Assembly: GCA_963971425.1 (NCBI GenBank)
Contig: OZ020518.1
Span: forward strand, 29,580,770 to 29,644,769
Direction: 5' to 3'
Origin: Bryoerythrophyllum caledonicum
Taxonomy: Eukaryota > Streptophyta > Bryopsida > Pottiales > Pottiaceae
DNA: 64,000 bases
Below are positions 24,001-35,649 of the stretch, one piece after another (the first letter of the stretch is position 1; each line of letters opens with the position of its first letter). Below the pieces are notes generated by a model. It searched no databases and was not told the DNA's origin. It worked only from the letters and a program-made list of their open reading frames with translations. Made by a program: the position numbers and the translations under genes.

Positions 24001-27000
24001 CTATTCTTTTCTCATTGTTACAAACAAAAACAAATACCTATGTCATGGAAATCAAGTACAACAATTCTACTATACAAAAAAGGCGATCCATCTATACTAC
24101 CCAACCATAGGCCAATTGCACTAGCTAACACAATATACAAACTCTTCACTAGTACACTCACCTCTATACTATCCTCATACGGTGAAAAATTCAAAATCTT
24201 ACATGATAGTCAAGAAGGATTTAGAGCAGAAAGAAGTACCGCTAGACAAATACAAACTATAATAGCCGCACTAGAAGACGCAAGATTTACAAACCAAGAT
24301 ATATACATACTATACGTCGACTTCAAAAACGCCTTTGGCTCAATGGACCATGCCCGACTATTAGCAATAATGATGGACCTTGGTTACCCAAAAGATGCAA
24401 CTACACTTATTGGTAACATCTATTCTCAATCATCTACTTGTTATACTGGTGAACATTTTGGGAAAACAAAACCTATACCCATTCAAAGAGGAACTATACA
24501 AGGGGATACCCTTAGCCCATACCTATTCATTATATTCTTAGAACCACTACTCAGATGGCTAGAACGAGGCAACAATGGATACACTTTTGGCACATCACAA
24601 GTCACAATAAATTCTGCCGCATACGCAGATGACCTCGCCGCCATAACTAACAAAATCAAATCTATCCAAATACAACTCAACAAAATTGATAGATATTGTA
24701 AATGGACCGGAATGGACGTAGGTGTCCCAAAATGTGCCGCTACCGGATGCCCAAACAAATCCAAAATAAACCCTACCACTTTTAAAGCCCTTATGCAAGC
24801 TTCCAGCATCAATTACCGCAATCAACCAATCCCCATATTACACCAAAATGAACCATACATATACTTAGGTACAAATCTTGTTCCATCACTAAAATGGAAA
24901 ATCCAAATCCACACCACAACGACGAAACTCATCAAACAATGCAATGAACTAACAACATGCCCGGCCACCATGAAACAAAAAATAAAAATGATTGATACCG
25001 TACTACGTCCAGGTGTGGCATACAGTTTCTACGGTGTACCATACTCTATGCCTGCTATCAAAAAACTTGATAAAAAAATAATAGCCATACAAAAAACCAT
25101 ATGTGGACTACCAAAATGCATGTCAAATGCAATAACCCAACTCCCGCATAACCTATTCGGGCTTGAAGCTTTCTCCCTCAAAAACGCATACCTCCGTTGT
25201 ATAGGTGAACAACTACAAAATGCCTTAAATGATAAAGGTAGACTTGGAAAAATATATAATGGACTAACTCATTATGTCCTTGCCCAATACGGTGGCGCAG
25301 AAAACATACCTAGAATTAAAACAAGTGACTGCATAAGATCACCGATAACACGAACATTCTTCTTATTAAAACATATAGCTAAAGCCCACCTTAAAAGTAC
25401 GCTCCCAAACTTCCTCATTAATCCTACAACACTAGAAATACTATGGCGCCAAGAAACACTAAATCATAACACACTCAATGCCCAACTCTCCCAAAAGCTT
25501 CTACAAAAACTCATCTCAAAAAATATTTTTGAACTAAACCAAATTACTATACCAAACGGCACACACATCATGAACAATGAGGATTTCAAAACCTACCACT
25601 TCACCCCATCCAAACTAATAAAAAGTGCCCTAAATGTTGCTAAACAACTATTTTGCCACCCAACATGCCCCACTACATGTCATACTCCTTGCAACATACA
25701 CCCATACTCTCATATACTTAAAGATCCATTCACCACCCTCAACAATAACATCATCCCAAGAAATATTCCCACACCAACCAACCCCCCTAACCCTCCACAT
25801 ACATACCACCCCCGCCCCCCAACATACATCCCCAAAAACCCTACCACATATCCCATTAATAATATCATAAACCATAAACATATCCAACACACAGACACAA
25901 ATAACATAAAAAATACATACACAAAATATTTATGTCAATGGCAACACAATGATAACACATACAATAAATGGCTTCCCCAAAGAGACCTATTTCCACGACA
26001 TGACACCAACACCTCCACACATAACACAGAAAAATTAAAACAATACTACCAAAAAATTCAAAACAAAACATACTCGGATATCATCCTAGCACACCACCCC
26101 CAAGAACAATTCTCAGACTCAAGATCCGTAACACCACCCATAATTATCCCTCTCTTAAACATCCACACAACAGAATGCAACCCCGAAAATGATATCCTTA
26201 CATCCTCAAACACAATCCAAATAAATAACAATCAAGCACATCTATACGAAGAAAATGGCCGACATTTACATACCATCCCCATTACTAGACTCCAATGGCT
26301 ATGGAATCAATACAATATAAATTTACAAACTCCTACAAACATCGAACCAACGACCCAATCCTTTGAAACCGAAATAATCTGGCTATACCAAAGGTATAAA
26401 TACCGAATACCAAAAACTGACCCCCTAAAAAATGCACAATACACAATACCCACTCCCATCTTAGACTCATTAATCACATCCTTTAACATCGAACAAGCAT
26501 ACTTTTCTTCCCCGGTCACATGTTCTACCAAACTAAAAAAATTCTACTCATCTTATGAAAGGGATAAAATATTCGGATCCCTAGGAAAGGCCTTTGACTA
26601 TAAATGGATTGGTAAAGGTATAGCTCACCCCCACAACGAGAAAGATATGGAACAAGCAATACATTGGGCTCGACTTGCCGCCAAACACGATCCAAATAAC
26701 ACAAATACGATCATCATCACACCGAACAACAATTGGTACCAAAACAATAACCAACATTTAAATCCATTTTTAGATTCCCATATCATTGCAGTATTTGAGG
26801 CAGACACAATACCATACGAAGAACCTACTATCCCACCCGAACTAAAAAAACCCCGAATCGAGCCATCAACATTACAAATACTATGCGTCCATCATCAAAA
26901 TCAAACCCTAGGTTCCCTAGAACAACTTGCTGAACTTACCACCATAACAAACAATTTAAACATACACCGAATATACACAAAATTGGCCCCACCAACACCC

Positions 27001-28602
27001 ATACAAACCCCAGTAAACAAAAGTAAAAACTGGTCCAAACTAAACTATGTCAACAACACATTAAACTACTCCGTCACACCTCCCCCTCTCCCTGACTACC
27101 CAACTCATACTACACCAAAATTTAACCCCGCACACAGTTACTACACTGACGGCTCCTTTAAACCACCAGAACAAATTAGCCCGGGTTCTTGGCGCAGAGA
27201 AAAAGCTGGCTATGGCATATTTAATTCTATCAAAGAAATTAAACTAGCCAAAAGACTCCATGGCCTACAAAACGTCCTCAGAGCAGAACTCATGGCCATT
27301 CACAAAACACTACAAATCATCACAACAAAATACAAAAATGAACCTGCACATATATTCACCGATTGTATAAATGTACTCTACCTACTAAACACTCAAATAA
27401 CACACCCTACCCTTCCCAATAGCCACCCCGACCAAACCATATTATCATCAATGGTCCAAATGTTACAAAACCGTACACAAATCACAACTCTTCACAAAGT
27501 GAAAGCCCATGCCAACATTGACGGCAACGAACAAGCAGACAAACTTGCAAAAGAAGGCCGAGAAAAAACACACAAAAATGCCAAAGATCCACACGAACAT
27601 GCCCATGCCACCCCATACTACTTTCAAAAAGAAGATTGGCCTTCCAAAGAAGATACCCCCGACAAAGGCCCAATTAGATTTTTGGGCAAATATCTCAAAA
27701 AACAAGACCTCTACAACAACCTTGACACAATCTCAGAAAATATTCCTTACATAGAAAAATGGACTAATAATAACGACATAGACAATGAACTCTCTACAAA
27801 CTTTTGGAAAAACCCCATCATCTCAGACTCACAAATAACATGCCTCATCAAATTCCGTACTGGTCAATATATGGGAAACGCTCGCAAACAACTCTTCTTT
27901 GGAATAGAAAGGTTCCCATCCATAACATGCCCCATATGCCCCTCAACGGACCCCGACACATGGCTTCATGTTCTACTCAAATGCCAAAACCACCACATAC
28001 ACTCTCTAATTGTTAAAAGGCATAATAAAGCGGTAGGGGAAGTCCGGAAATTAATCACCTCCTACAATAAAGCGAGATGTTTTATACTAATGAACGCCGG
28101 CACTTTTAATAACAATCCACAAGAAAATACAGTCCCCCCTTGGCTACTCCCATGCTCATGTGTGATCCAAAGATGTCATTGCAACGCTAGGCTCAAACCG
28201 GACATCCTATGTGTTAGAGGTTTAGCATACAATGATCCGCCACCCGACCACATTAATCAAGACTACACCATTCAATTCATTGAATTCACATATTGCAACG
28301 ATAGATTTTCTCCGGAAACAATCCAAAACAAAATAGACAAATATCAACCCCTCATTGACGACATCATTGCCTTTGGATGGAAGGTAGACCCCCTTATTGT
28401 TATCACATCTGGCGCTCGTGCCACCACCTTTATCCCATCTATGAAAACTCTAGAAGATACCTTCAAAATACCCATTGAAACAATCAAAACCACCTTTAAA
28501 AAAATTAACACCATCGCTATTCAATATGCCATGTCCATTTTGCTACATAAACGTAAAATTGAAAACAACCAAGCCCTCCCCGATACTCAAGATCCCCCTT
28601 AA
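20767..28602 (+). CDS. Intact ORF2 polyprotein of LINE element C (2A, APE endonuclease, RT, RNase H, PD-(D/E)XK-like)
   Basis: This is the enzyme of target-primed reverse transcription. The first ATG is at 20767, giving 2611 aa; the frame is open further up but without Met. In residues from that ATG: Thr/Asn leader 1-252; 2A-like motif ending NPG|P at 270/271; APE-type endonuclease about 486-740 (Asn491, Glu520, GDFN with Asp647, SDH 730-732); reverse transcriptase about 1090-1385 (YVDFKNAF with Asp1185, YADD 1286-1289); a conserved unnamed domain about 1930-2030; RNase H with Asp2128, Glu2174, Asp2199, Asp2258; zinc knuckle C2388-x2-C-x9-H-x4-C; and KPD (Asp2479)-x26-Glu2506-x-Thr, a PD-(D/E)XK-like pattern as in R2-type endonucleases. 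Two endonuclease types in one protein recall Dualen/RandI elements of green algae. Skipping at 2A would release a 2341-aa enzyme. No stop or frameshift is present. Confidence 0.93.
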   Translation: MYNHTNTDMNTDTYIDTYIGVHIGTYIGTYIGTYTDSYTDMNTDMNTNTNTCTNTNTNTYTNIDTNTKTNTYTNTHTNTKTNIKAHTNTNIRMNTNIKPNTTTYTHTKTTTHHQRNTYIYTHTHKDEYIQSKKHQKKYQSHIQKHKIPKQNNKPTYYKLLILIGGDINTRPNTTKKKYKQTHTHLYTINKTKTSTQTNTWTQKKLKINTITFKKNIEFINIHLSPNKQDLHNITKPQRITKKEKTLKNNTKHTYHKLLLLLGGDIETNPGPMPNILKRHPTSHKKNAKIYFIPNTIKLQPEYRHIAKSFAPFLKNTHTLHHTHNNTYPNIARYVQQKNAHPPPHILYALVVTTHPHIDECNHLLNPQNLNTITWVNTLLQNLLNLQNPPERHIYTSHPYTKFLEDNQNIINHENSIHKELYDFLHSETISPSNETIKIKFPYLPNNLINESLKCLDPIPEYTHPPPPLPYISPQNQNIISNQENTYIITWNASSLNTALPSLQTLVTHTNTPPALIVIQETKLSATKSTKYIQNIFQDYKLIYNNIHALTRCIQQRRPYTPGRGGLLTLIHKKYAFPGNINKIPTPMHISPYIQIIKITNHPLQPWLIFHMYMPSHPEDTRFIIDIQNTITSQIHNNPNHTYLLCGDFNRDIALIGRQNGNHNTPPQTIDYQWRRFTENLNFVYIDTDTQFSRQGGYNYSDWSLIDGFYINTNNNTQYTSTTNKDVILNSDHSPIQLHIPNNTLINRTPTILKNDTIRILNPIPKDNIEKFNTKFFEKNSIQIDSLINTLENNNQLSQIQWQEACHTLDKLINAISDTLEQTCKAQPIPQMTNRTSQQGGYLPRKLSKTWKQHLTTYHTIRKTIRIVKNNPQWRNHPICNELLTIQYTQIPTPPPSDLPHDTWIKNIALIAKNANIQARKITSKYTKDNIKKAISKYRQLYEISPKKINRKVFKNLEYPPMDCITDQYNNILTSPEDIANEIFNQQTKSNRPTVPTCNYQPQHPSECTCAVRQYPWHDLDGFTLDKRGEPEISLHKYFNIATYDTCLHNLGNNKAPGPDRIPNSILKNMPPRFHKLLLLFFSHCYKQKQIPMSWKSSTTILLYKKGDPSILPNHRPIALANTIYKLFTSTLTSILSSYGEKFKILHDSQEGFRAERSTARQIQTIIAALEDARFTNQDIYILYVDFKNAFGSMDHARLLAIMMDLGYPKDATTLIGNIYSQSSTCYTGEHFGKTKPIPIQRGTIQGDTLSPYLFIIFLEPLLRWLERGNNGYTFGTSQVTINSAAYADDLAAITNKIKSIQIQLNKIDRYCKWTGMDVGVPKCAATGCPNKSKINPTTFKALMQASSINYRNQPIPILHQNEPYIYLGTNLVPSLKWKIQIHTTTTKLIKQCNELTTCPATMKQKIKMIDTVLRPGVAYSFYGVPYSMPAIKKLDKKIIAIQKTICGLPKCMSNAITQLPHNLFGLEAFSLKNAYLRCIGEQLQNALNDKGRLGKIYNGLTHYVLAQYGGAENIPRIKTSDCIRSPITRTFFLLKHIAKAHLKSTLPNFLINPTTLEILWRQETLNHNTLNAQLSQKLLQKLISKNIFELNQITIPNGTHIMNNEDFKTYHFTPSKLIKSALNVAKQLFCHPTCPTTCHTPCNIHPYSHILKDPFTTLNNNIIPRNIPTPTNPPNPPHTYHPRPPTYIPKNPTTYPINNIINHKHIQHTDTNNIKNTYTKYLCQWQHNDNTYNKWLPQRDLFPRHDTNTSTHNTEKLKQYYQKIQNKTYSDIILAHHPQEQFSDSRSVTPPIIIPLLNIHTTECNPENDILTSSNTIQINNNQAHLYEENGRHLHTIPITRLQWLWNQYNINLQTPTNIEPTTQSFETEIIWLYQRYKYRIPKTDPLKNAQYTIPTPILDSLITSFNIEQAYFSSPVTCSTKLKKFYSSYERDKIFGSLGKAFDYKWIGKGIAHPHNEKDMEQAIHWARLAAKHDPNNTNTIIITPNNNWYQNNNQHLNPFLDSHIIAVFEADTIPYEEPTIPPELKKPRIEPSTLQILCVHHQNQTLGSLEQLAELTTITNNLNIHRIYTKLAPPTPIQTPVNKSKNWSKLNYVNNTLNYSVTPPPLPDYPTHTTPKFNPAHSYYTDGSFKPPEQISPGSWRREKAGYGIFNSIKEIKLAKRLHGLQNVLRAELMAIHKTLQIITTKYKNEPAHIFTDCINVLYLLNTQITHPTLPNSHPDQTILSSMVQMLQNRTQITTLHKVKAHANIDGNEQADKLAKEGREKTHKNAKDPHEHAHATPYYFQKEDWPSKEDTPDKGPIRFLGKYLKKQDLYNNLDTISENIPYIEKWTNNNDIDNELSTNFWKNPIISDSQITCLIKFRTGQYMGNARKQLFFGIERFPSITCPICPSTDPDTWLHVLLKCQNHHIHSLIVKRHNKAVGEVRKLITSYNKARCFILMNAGTFNNNPQENTVPPWLLPCSCVIQRCHCNARLKPDILCVRGLAYNDPPPDHINQDYTIQFIEFTYCNDRFSPETIQNKIDKYQPLIDDIIAFGWKVDPLIVITSGARATTFIPSMKTLEDTFKIPIETIKTTFKKINTIAIQYAMSILLHKRKIENNQALPDTQDPP
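21235..21279 (+). other. Decayed first 2A module, element C
   Basis: YYKLLILIGGDINTRP keeps the lead-in and GGD but has lost E-x-N-P-G-P. It corresponds to the degenerate module at 18165 in element B, about 300 bp before the good copy. Confidence 0.8.
21526..21579 (+). other. Canonical 2A module, element C
   Basis: YHKLLLLLGGDIETNPGP is encoded in frame inside an intact polyprotein. The predicted break is between the GGA at 21574 and the CCC at 21577. It is identical at protein level to the B copy, although the codons differ, which argues for selection on the peptide. Confidence 0.93.
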
Positions 28603-28854
28603 ATGCTTCTCCGCCGAGACTTATCTTGACTGGTTGGTTTTGTGGTTTTGGCGACTTGCTTTGTTAGTTGTTACATTGGTTGTTTGTGTGCTTGGTTGGT
28701 ATCAGGTCACCTGCTACATAGTGTCTACCCTCGAGAGGGGGAAGTAGTTCCAGTTTACTAATTCCTTGTCCGGTGGGCATGGTCTTAGTAGTGGAACGAA
28801 CAGACACTTTATTCACGCCGGCTCCTTCGGAGACCGACGTTCTTCTTCTTCTTC
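28603..28854 (+). promoter_or_regulatory. 3' UTR of element C with conserved hairpins and TTC tail
   Basis: A G/T-rich stretch is followed by a block shared with A and B: TACCCTCGAGAGGGGGAAGTA (self-complementary centre), then GGGCATGGTC, then a terminal stem-loop around 28816-28840 with a TTC loop, then five TTC units in place of poly(A). Such 3' hairpins are bound by reverse transcriptase in other LINEs; here this is inferred. Confidence 0.75.
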
Positions 28855-28865
28855 TGCACTAATAA
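28855..28865 (+). repeat. Right target-site duplication of element C
   Basis: TGCACTAATAA is an exact match to 18953-18963. Element B resumes at 28866. Confidence 0.93.
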
Positions 28866-31800
28866 TCACTACTCATCCAAGCATAGATGAATGTAACCAA
28901 CTTCTAAATCCACAAAATTTGAACACAATTACATGGACTAATACACTCCTACAAACCTTATTAACCTTACAAAACCCACCAGAACGACACATTTACACTC
29001 CACACCCCTATACTGAATTCCTAGTAGACAACCAAAATATTATAAACCATGAGAATTCAATACATAAAAGACTATACGACTTCTTACACAGTCAAGACAT
29101 ACCACCCTCAAATGATATAATAAAACTAAAATTCCCTTACCTCCCTAACAACCTCATAAATGAATCACTAAATTGCCTAGACCCTATACCAGAATACACC
29201 CACCCACCCCCACCTCTTCCCTACATCCCTCCTCAAAATCAAAACATTAGACCAAACCAAGAAAATACATACATAATCACATGGAATGCCTCCTCACTAA
29301 ACACTGCCCTTCCTAGCTTACAAACTCTAGTCGCAAACACAGACACACCACCGGCTTTTATAGTTATACAAGAAACAAAACTAACCGCCACAAAATCTAC
29401 AAAATATATACAAAATATATTTCAAAACTATAAACTCATCTTTAACAACACACATGTACTTACAAGATGCATGCAACAAAGGAGACCATACACACCGGGC
29501 CGCGGTGGCCTCCTTACATTAATACACAAAAAATATACATTCCCCGGCAACATCAACAAAATCCCTACCCAAATGCACATATCACCATACATTCAAGTAA
29601 TTAAAATCACTAATCACCCACTACAACCGTGGTTAATCTTTCACATGTATATGCCATCCCATCCCGAAGATACTAGATTTCTCTTAGATATACAAAACAC
29701 TATTACAACCCATATTAATAATCATCCCAATCATACATATCTATTATGTGGAGACTTCAATAGAGACATAGCGCTAATTGGCCGCCAAAATGGAAACCAC
29801 CACACCCCCCCTCAAAACATTGATTACCAATGGCGCCGCTTCACAGAAAACTTAAACTTCACTTACATCAATACCGATACTCAATTCTCTAGACAAGGTG
29901 GCTACAATTATAGTGATTGGAGTCTAATAGATGGTTTCTATATAAATACAAACAACAACACACAATACACCGCCACAACAAACAAAGATATTATTCTCAA
30001 TTCGGACCACTCACCCGTACAACTGCACATCCCAAATAACACACTAATTAGTAGAACTCCTACAATCCCAAACAAAGACACTATACGCATACTCAACCCC
30101 ATCCCAAAAACCAACATAGAAAAATTCAACACAAAATTCTTCGAAGAAAACTCTGTACAAATAGACTCCCTCATAAACATTCTTGAAAACAATAGCCAAT
30201 TTACACAAGCTCAATGGCAAGAAGCATGCCACTCTCTAGACAACTCATCAATAAAATCTCTGATACACTAGAACAAACTTGTAGAGCACACCCAATACCC
30301 CAAATGACAAACAGAACCTCTCAACAAGGCGGGTATCTACCCCGCAAACTTTCTAAAACTTGGAAACAACACTTAACCACATACCATACCATACGTAAAA
30401 CCATTAGAATTGTAAAAAACAACCCTCAATGGCGTAACCACCCCATACACAACGAACTACTAACTATACAACACACCCAAATCCCTACCCCGCCGCCTCC
30501 GGACCTTCCCCACGATACATGGATAAAAGATATCGCGATAATTGCAAAAAATGCCAACATACAAGCCCGGAAAATAACCACAAAATACACCAAAGATAAC
30601 ATTAAAAAAGCCATCTCAAAATACAGACAACTATACGAAATCAGCCTCAAAAAAATTAACAAAAAAGTCTTTAAAAACCTTGAATCCCCACCAATGGATT
30701 GTATCAAAGATCAATATAATAATATTCTAACTAGCCCCGAAGACATTGCGAATGAAATATTTAACCAACAAACAAAAACCAATAGACCAACAGTACCAAC
30801 ATGAAATTACCAGCCACAATATACAATAGAATGCACATGTGCAATACGCCAATACCCTTGGCACGACTTGGACGGATATACCCTTGACAAACGGGGCGAA
30901 CCAGAAATTCCACTTCATAAATACCTCAACAGAGCCACATACGACACATGCCTTCAAAATCTTGGAAATAATAAAGCCCCACGCCTAGACCGCATACCAA
31001 ACTCAATACTAAAAAACATGCCTCCAAGATTTCACAAGCTATTATTTCTGTTCTTCTCCCACTACTATAAACAAAAACAGATACCAAACTCATGGAAATT
31101 AAGTACAACAATTCTACTATACAAAAAAGGCGACCCGTCCATACTACCCAACCATAGACCAATTGCACTAGCTAACACAATATACAAACTCTTTACCAGT
31201 ACACTCACCTCCATATTATCCTCATACGGCGAAAAATTCAAAATCCTACATGATAGTCAAGAAGGATTTAGAGCAGAGAGAAGTACCGCACGACAAATAC
31301 AAACTATAATAGCCGCACTAGAAGACGCAAAGTTTACTAACCAAGATATATACATACTATACGTGGATTTCAAAAATGCCTTTGGCTCAATTGACCATGC
31401 CCGACTACTAGCAATAATGATGGACCTTGGCTACCCAAAAGATGCAACTACACTTGTTGGAAACATCTATTCTAAATCATCTACATGTTATACCGGTGAA
31501 CACTTTGGGAAAACAAAACCTATACCCATCCAAAGAGGAACTATACAAGGGGATACCCTCAGCCCATACTTATTCATTATATTTCTAGAACCACTACTCA
31601 GATGGCTAGAAAGAGGAAATTACGGATACACTTTGGCACATCACAGGTCATAATAAACTCTGCCGCATACGCGGATGACCTAGCCACCATAACTAACAAA
31701 ATCAAATCAATCCAAATACAACTAAACAAAATTGATAGATATTGTAAATGGGCCGGTATGGACGTAGGTGTCCCAAAATGTGCCGCTACCGGTTGCCCAA

Positions 31801-34800
31801 ACAAATCCAAATTGAATCCTACCACTTTCAAAGCCCTAATACAAGCCTCGAACATCAATTACCGCAATCAACCGATCCCCATACTACACCAAAATGAACC
31901 ATACATATACTTAGGCACAAACCTTGTTCCCTCACTAAAATGGAAAATCCAAATCCACACCACAACGACAAAACTCATCAAACAATGCAAATAACTAACA
32001 ACATGCCCAGCCACCATAAAACAAAAAATAAAAATGGTTGATACCGTACTACGCCCAGGAGTGGCATACAGTTTCTACGGTGTACCATACTCTATGCCAG
32101 CTATCAAAAAACTTGATAAAAAAATAATAGCCATACAAAAAACCATATGTGGATTACCAAAATGTGTGTCAAACGCAATAACCCAACTACCACATAACCT
32201 ATTTGGACTTGAAGCTTTCTCCCTCAAAAACGCATACCTCCGATGTATAGGCGAACAACTGCAAAATGCTCTAAACGATAAAGGAAGACTTGGGAAAATA
32301 TATAATGGATTAACTCACTATGTCCTTGCCCAATATGGTGGCGCTGAAAACATACCGAGAATTTAAATAAGTGACTGCATAAGATCACCAATAACACGAA
32401 CATTCTTCTTATTAAAACAAATAGCTAAAGCCCACCTTAAAAGTACGCTCCCAAACTTCCTCACTAATCCTACAACACTAGAAATACTATGGAGCCAAGA
32501 AACATTAAATCATAACACACTCAATGCCCAACTCTCCCAAAAGCTTCTACAAAAACTCCTCTCAAAAAATATTTTTGAACTAAACCAAATTACCTTACCT
32601 AACGGTACACACATCATGAACAATGAGGACTTCAAAACCTACCACTTTACCCCATCTAAACTATTAAAGAGCGCCCTAAGTGTTGCTAAACAATTATTTT
32701 GCCACATAACATGCCCCACTCTATGTCATACTCCTTGCAACATACATCCATACTCTCATACACTTAAAGATCCATTCATCACCCTCAACAATAACATCAT
32801 CCCAAGAAATATTCCCACACCAACCAATCCCCCTAACCCTCCACATACATACCACCCCCGCCCCCCAACATACATCCCCAAAAACCCTACCACATACCCC
32901 ATTAATAATATCATAAACCATAAACATATCCAACACACAGACACAAATAACATACAAAATACCTACACAAAATATCTATGCCAATGGCAACACAATGATA
33001 ATACATACAATAAATGGCTCCCCCAAAGAGACCTTTTTCCACGGCATGACACCAATACCTCCACACATAACACCGAAAAATTAAAACAATACTACCAAAA
33101 GATCCAAAACAAAATATACTCAGATATCATCCTTGCCCACCATCCACAAGAACAATCCTCAGACTCAAGGTCCGTAACGCCACCCATAATTATCCCACTC
33201 TTAAACATCTACACAACAGAATGCAACCCCAAAAATGATATCCTTACATCCTCAAACACAATTCAAATAGATAACAATCAAGCACATCTATACGAAGAAA
33301 ACGGCCGACATTTACACATTATACCCATTATCCGGCTCCAATGGTTATGGAACCAATATCATACAAAATTACAATCCCCTACAAACATTGAACCAACAAC
33401 CCAACCCTTTGAGACCGAACTAATATGGCTTTACCAAAGATATAAATATCGAATACCAAAAATTGACCCCCTCAAAAATGCGCAATACACAATACCCACA
33501 CCCATTTTAGACTCACTAATATCATCCTTTAACATCGAACACTCATACTTTTCCTCCCCGATCACATGTCCTACCAAACTAAATAAATTCTACTCACCGT
33601 ACGAAAGAGACAAAATATTTGGATCCCTAGGCAAGGCCTTTGACTACAAATGGATCGGAAATGGAATAGCTCACCCCCACAACGAGAAAGACATAGAACA
33701 AGCCATATATTGGGCTAGACTTGCCGCCAAACACGATCCAAATAACACAAAAACAATCATCGTCACACCGAACAACAATTGGTACCAAAACAACAACCAA
33801 CATTCAAACCCATTCCTAGATTCCCATATCATTGCATTATTCGAAGCAGACACAATACCATACGAAGAACCTAATATCCCACCCGAGCTAAGAAAAACCG
33901 AGAATAGAGCCATCTACATTACAAATACTATGCGTCCATCATCAAAATCAAAACCTGGGCTCCCTAGAACAACTTGCGGAACTTACCTCCATAACAGACA
34001 ATCTAGACATACAACGACCATACACAAAACCGGCCCCACCAACACCCATACAAACCCCCGTAAACAAAAGTAAAAAATGGTCAAAATTAAACTATGACAA
34101 CAACACATTAAACTACTCCGTCATACCTCCCCCTCTCCCAGACTACCCAACTCATACCACACCAAAATTTAACCCCGCATACAGTTATTACACCGACGGC
34201 TCCTTTAAACCACCGGAACAAATTAGCCCGGGCTCTTGGCGAAGAGAAAAAGCTGGCTATGGCATATATAATTCTACCAAAGAAATTAAACTAGCCAAAA
34301 GACTCCATGGACTACAAAATATCCTCAGAGCAGAACTCATGGCCATCCACAAAACACTACAATTCATCACAACAAAATACAAAAATGAACCTGCACATAT
34401 ATTCACCGATTGTATAAATGCACTCTACCTACTAAACACTCAAATAACACACCCAACCCTTCACAACAGTCACCCCGACCAAACCATACTAACATCAATG
34501 GTACAAATGTTACAAAAACGTACACAAATCACAACCCTTCACAAAGTGAGAGCCCATGCCAACATTGATGGCAACGAACAAGCAGACAAACTTGCAAAAG
34601 AAGGCCGAGAAAAAACACACAAAAACGCCAAAGACCCTCACGAACATGCCCATGCCACCCCATACTACTTTCAAAAAGAAGATTGGCCTTCCAAAGAAGA
34701 TACCCCCGACAAAGGCCCAATTAGATTTCTGGGCAAATATCTCAAAAAACAAGACCTCTACAACAACCTGGATACAATCTCAGAAAATATTCCTAACATA

Positions 34801-35649
34801 GAAAAATGGACTAACAATAACGACATAGACAATGAACTCTCTACAAACTTTTGGAAAAATCCCATCATCTCAGACTCACAAATAACATGCCTCATCAAAT
34901 TCCGTACGGGTCAATACATGGGAAACGCTCGCAAACAACTCTTCTTTGGAATAGAAAGATTCCCATCCATAACATGCCCCATATGCCCCTCAACAGACCC
35001 CGACACATGGCTTCATGTTCTACTCAAATGCCAAAACCACCACATACACTCCCTAATTGTTAAAAGACATAACAAAGCGGTATGGGAAGTCCGAAAACTA
35101 ATCACCTCCTACAATAAATCGAGATGTTTCATACTAATGAACGCCGGCACTTTTAATAGCAATCCACAAGAAAACACGGTCCCCCCATGGCTACTTCCAT
35201 GCTCATGTATGACCCAAAGATGTCATTGCAACGCTAGGCTCAAATCGGACATTCTTTGTGTCAAAGGTTTACCATACAACGACCCACCACCCGAGAACAT
35301 CAACCAAGACTACACTATTCAATTCATCGAATTTACATATTGCAACGATAGATTCTCCCCGGAAACAATACAAAACAAAATAGATAAATACCAACCCCTC
35401 ATAGACGACATCATTGCCCTCGGCTGGAATGTGGACCCCCTTATTGTTATCACATCCGGCGCTCGTGCCACCACCTTTATCCCATCTATGAAAACTCTCG
35501 AAGATACCTTCAAGATACCCATTGATACAATTAAAACTACCTTTAAAAATATCAACACCATCGCTATTCAACATGCCATGTCTATTTTACTGCATAAACG
35601 CAAAATCGAAAACAACCAAGTCCTCCCTGATAGACAAGACCCCCCTTAG
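28866..35649 (+). pseudogene. ORF2 of element B, C-terminal part, broken
   Basis: It has the same domain order as element C: endonuclease 29275-30020 (CGDFNRD, LNSDHSPV), RT about 30850-31760 (YVDFKNAF, AAYADDLA), the unnamed domain about 33590-33880, RNase H about 34185-34640 (first Asp present), zinc knuckle about 34975, and the PD-(D/E)XK-like end to 35649. Breaks are a one-base loss near 30241, TGA at 30802, a one-base loss near 31635, TAA at 31992 and 32364, and a frameshift near 33895. It is inactive. Fewer breaks than element A fit a younger age. Confidence 0.92.

Larger units (their letters stand above)
18964..28854 (+). mobile_element. LINE element C (innermost, youngest), complete
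   Basis: This 9891-bp element has both ends defined by an 11-bp duplication. It begins GGAGGAGAGATGTCTGAGAG and ends in five TTC units. It has a 1.8-kb leader, a single intact ORF2 with a 2A motif, and a conserved 3' UTR. ORF1, present in A and B, is absent: the leader passes straight into the Thr/Asn repeat region. The unbroken frame and clean duplications indicate a recent insertion. It may still be active if ORF1p is supplied in trans or not needed. Confidence 0.95.

Noticed and set aside
28766..30271. A separate 5'-truncated LINE beginning near 28860
   Set aside because: The 11-bp duplication and frame continuity show it is the second half of element B.
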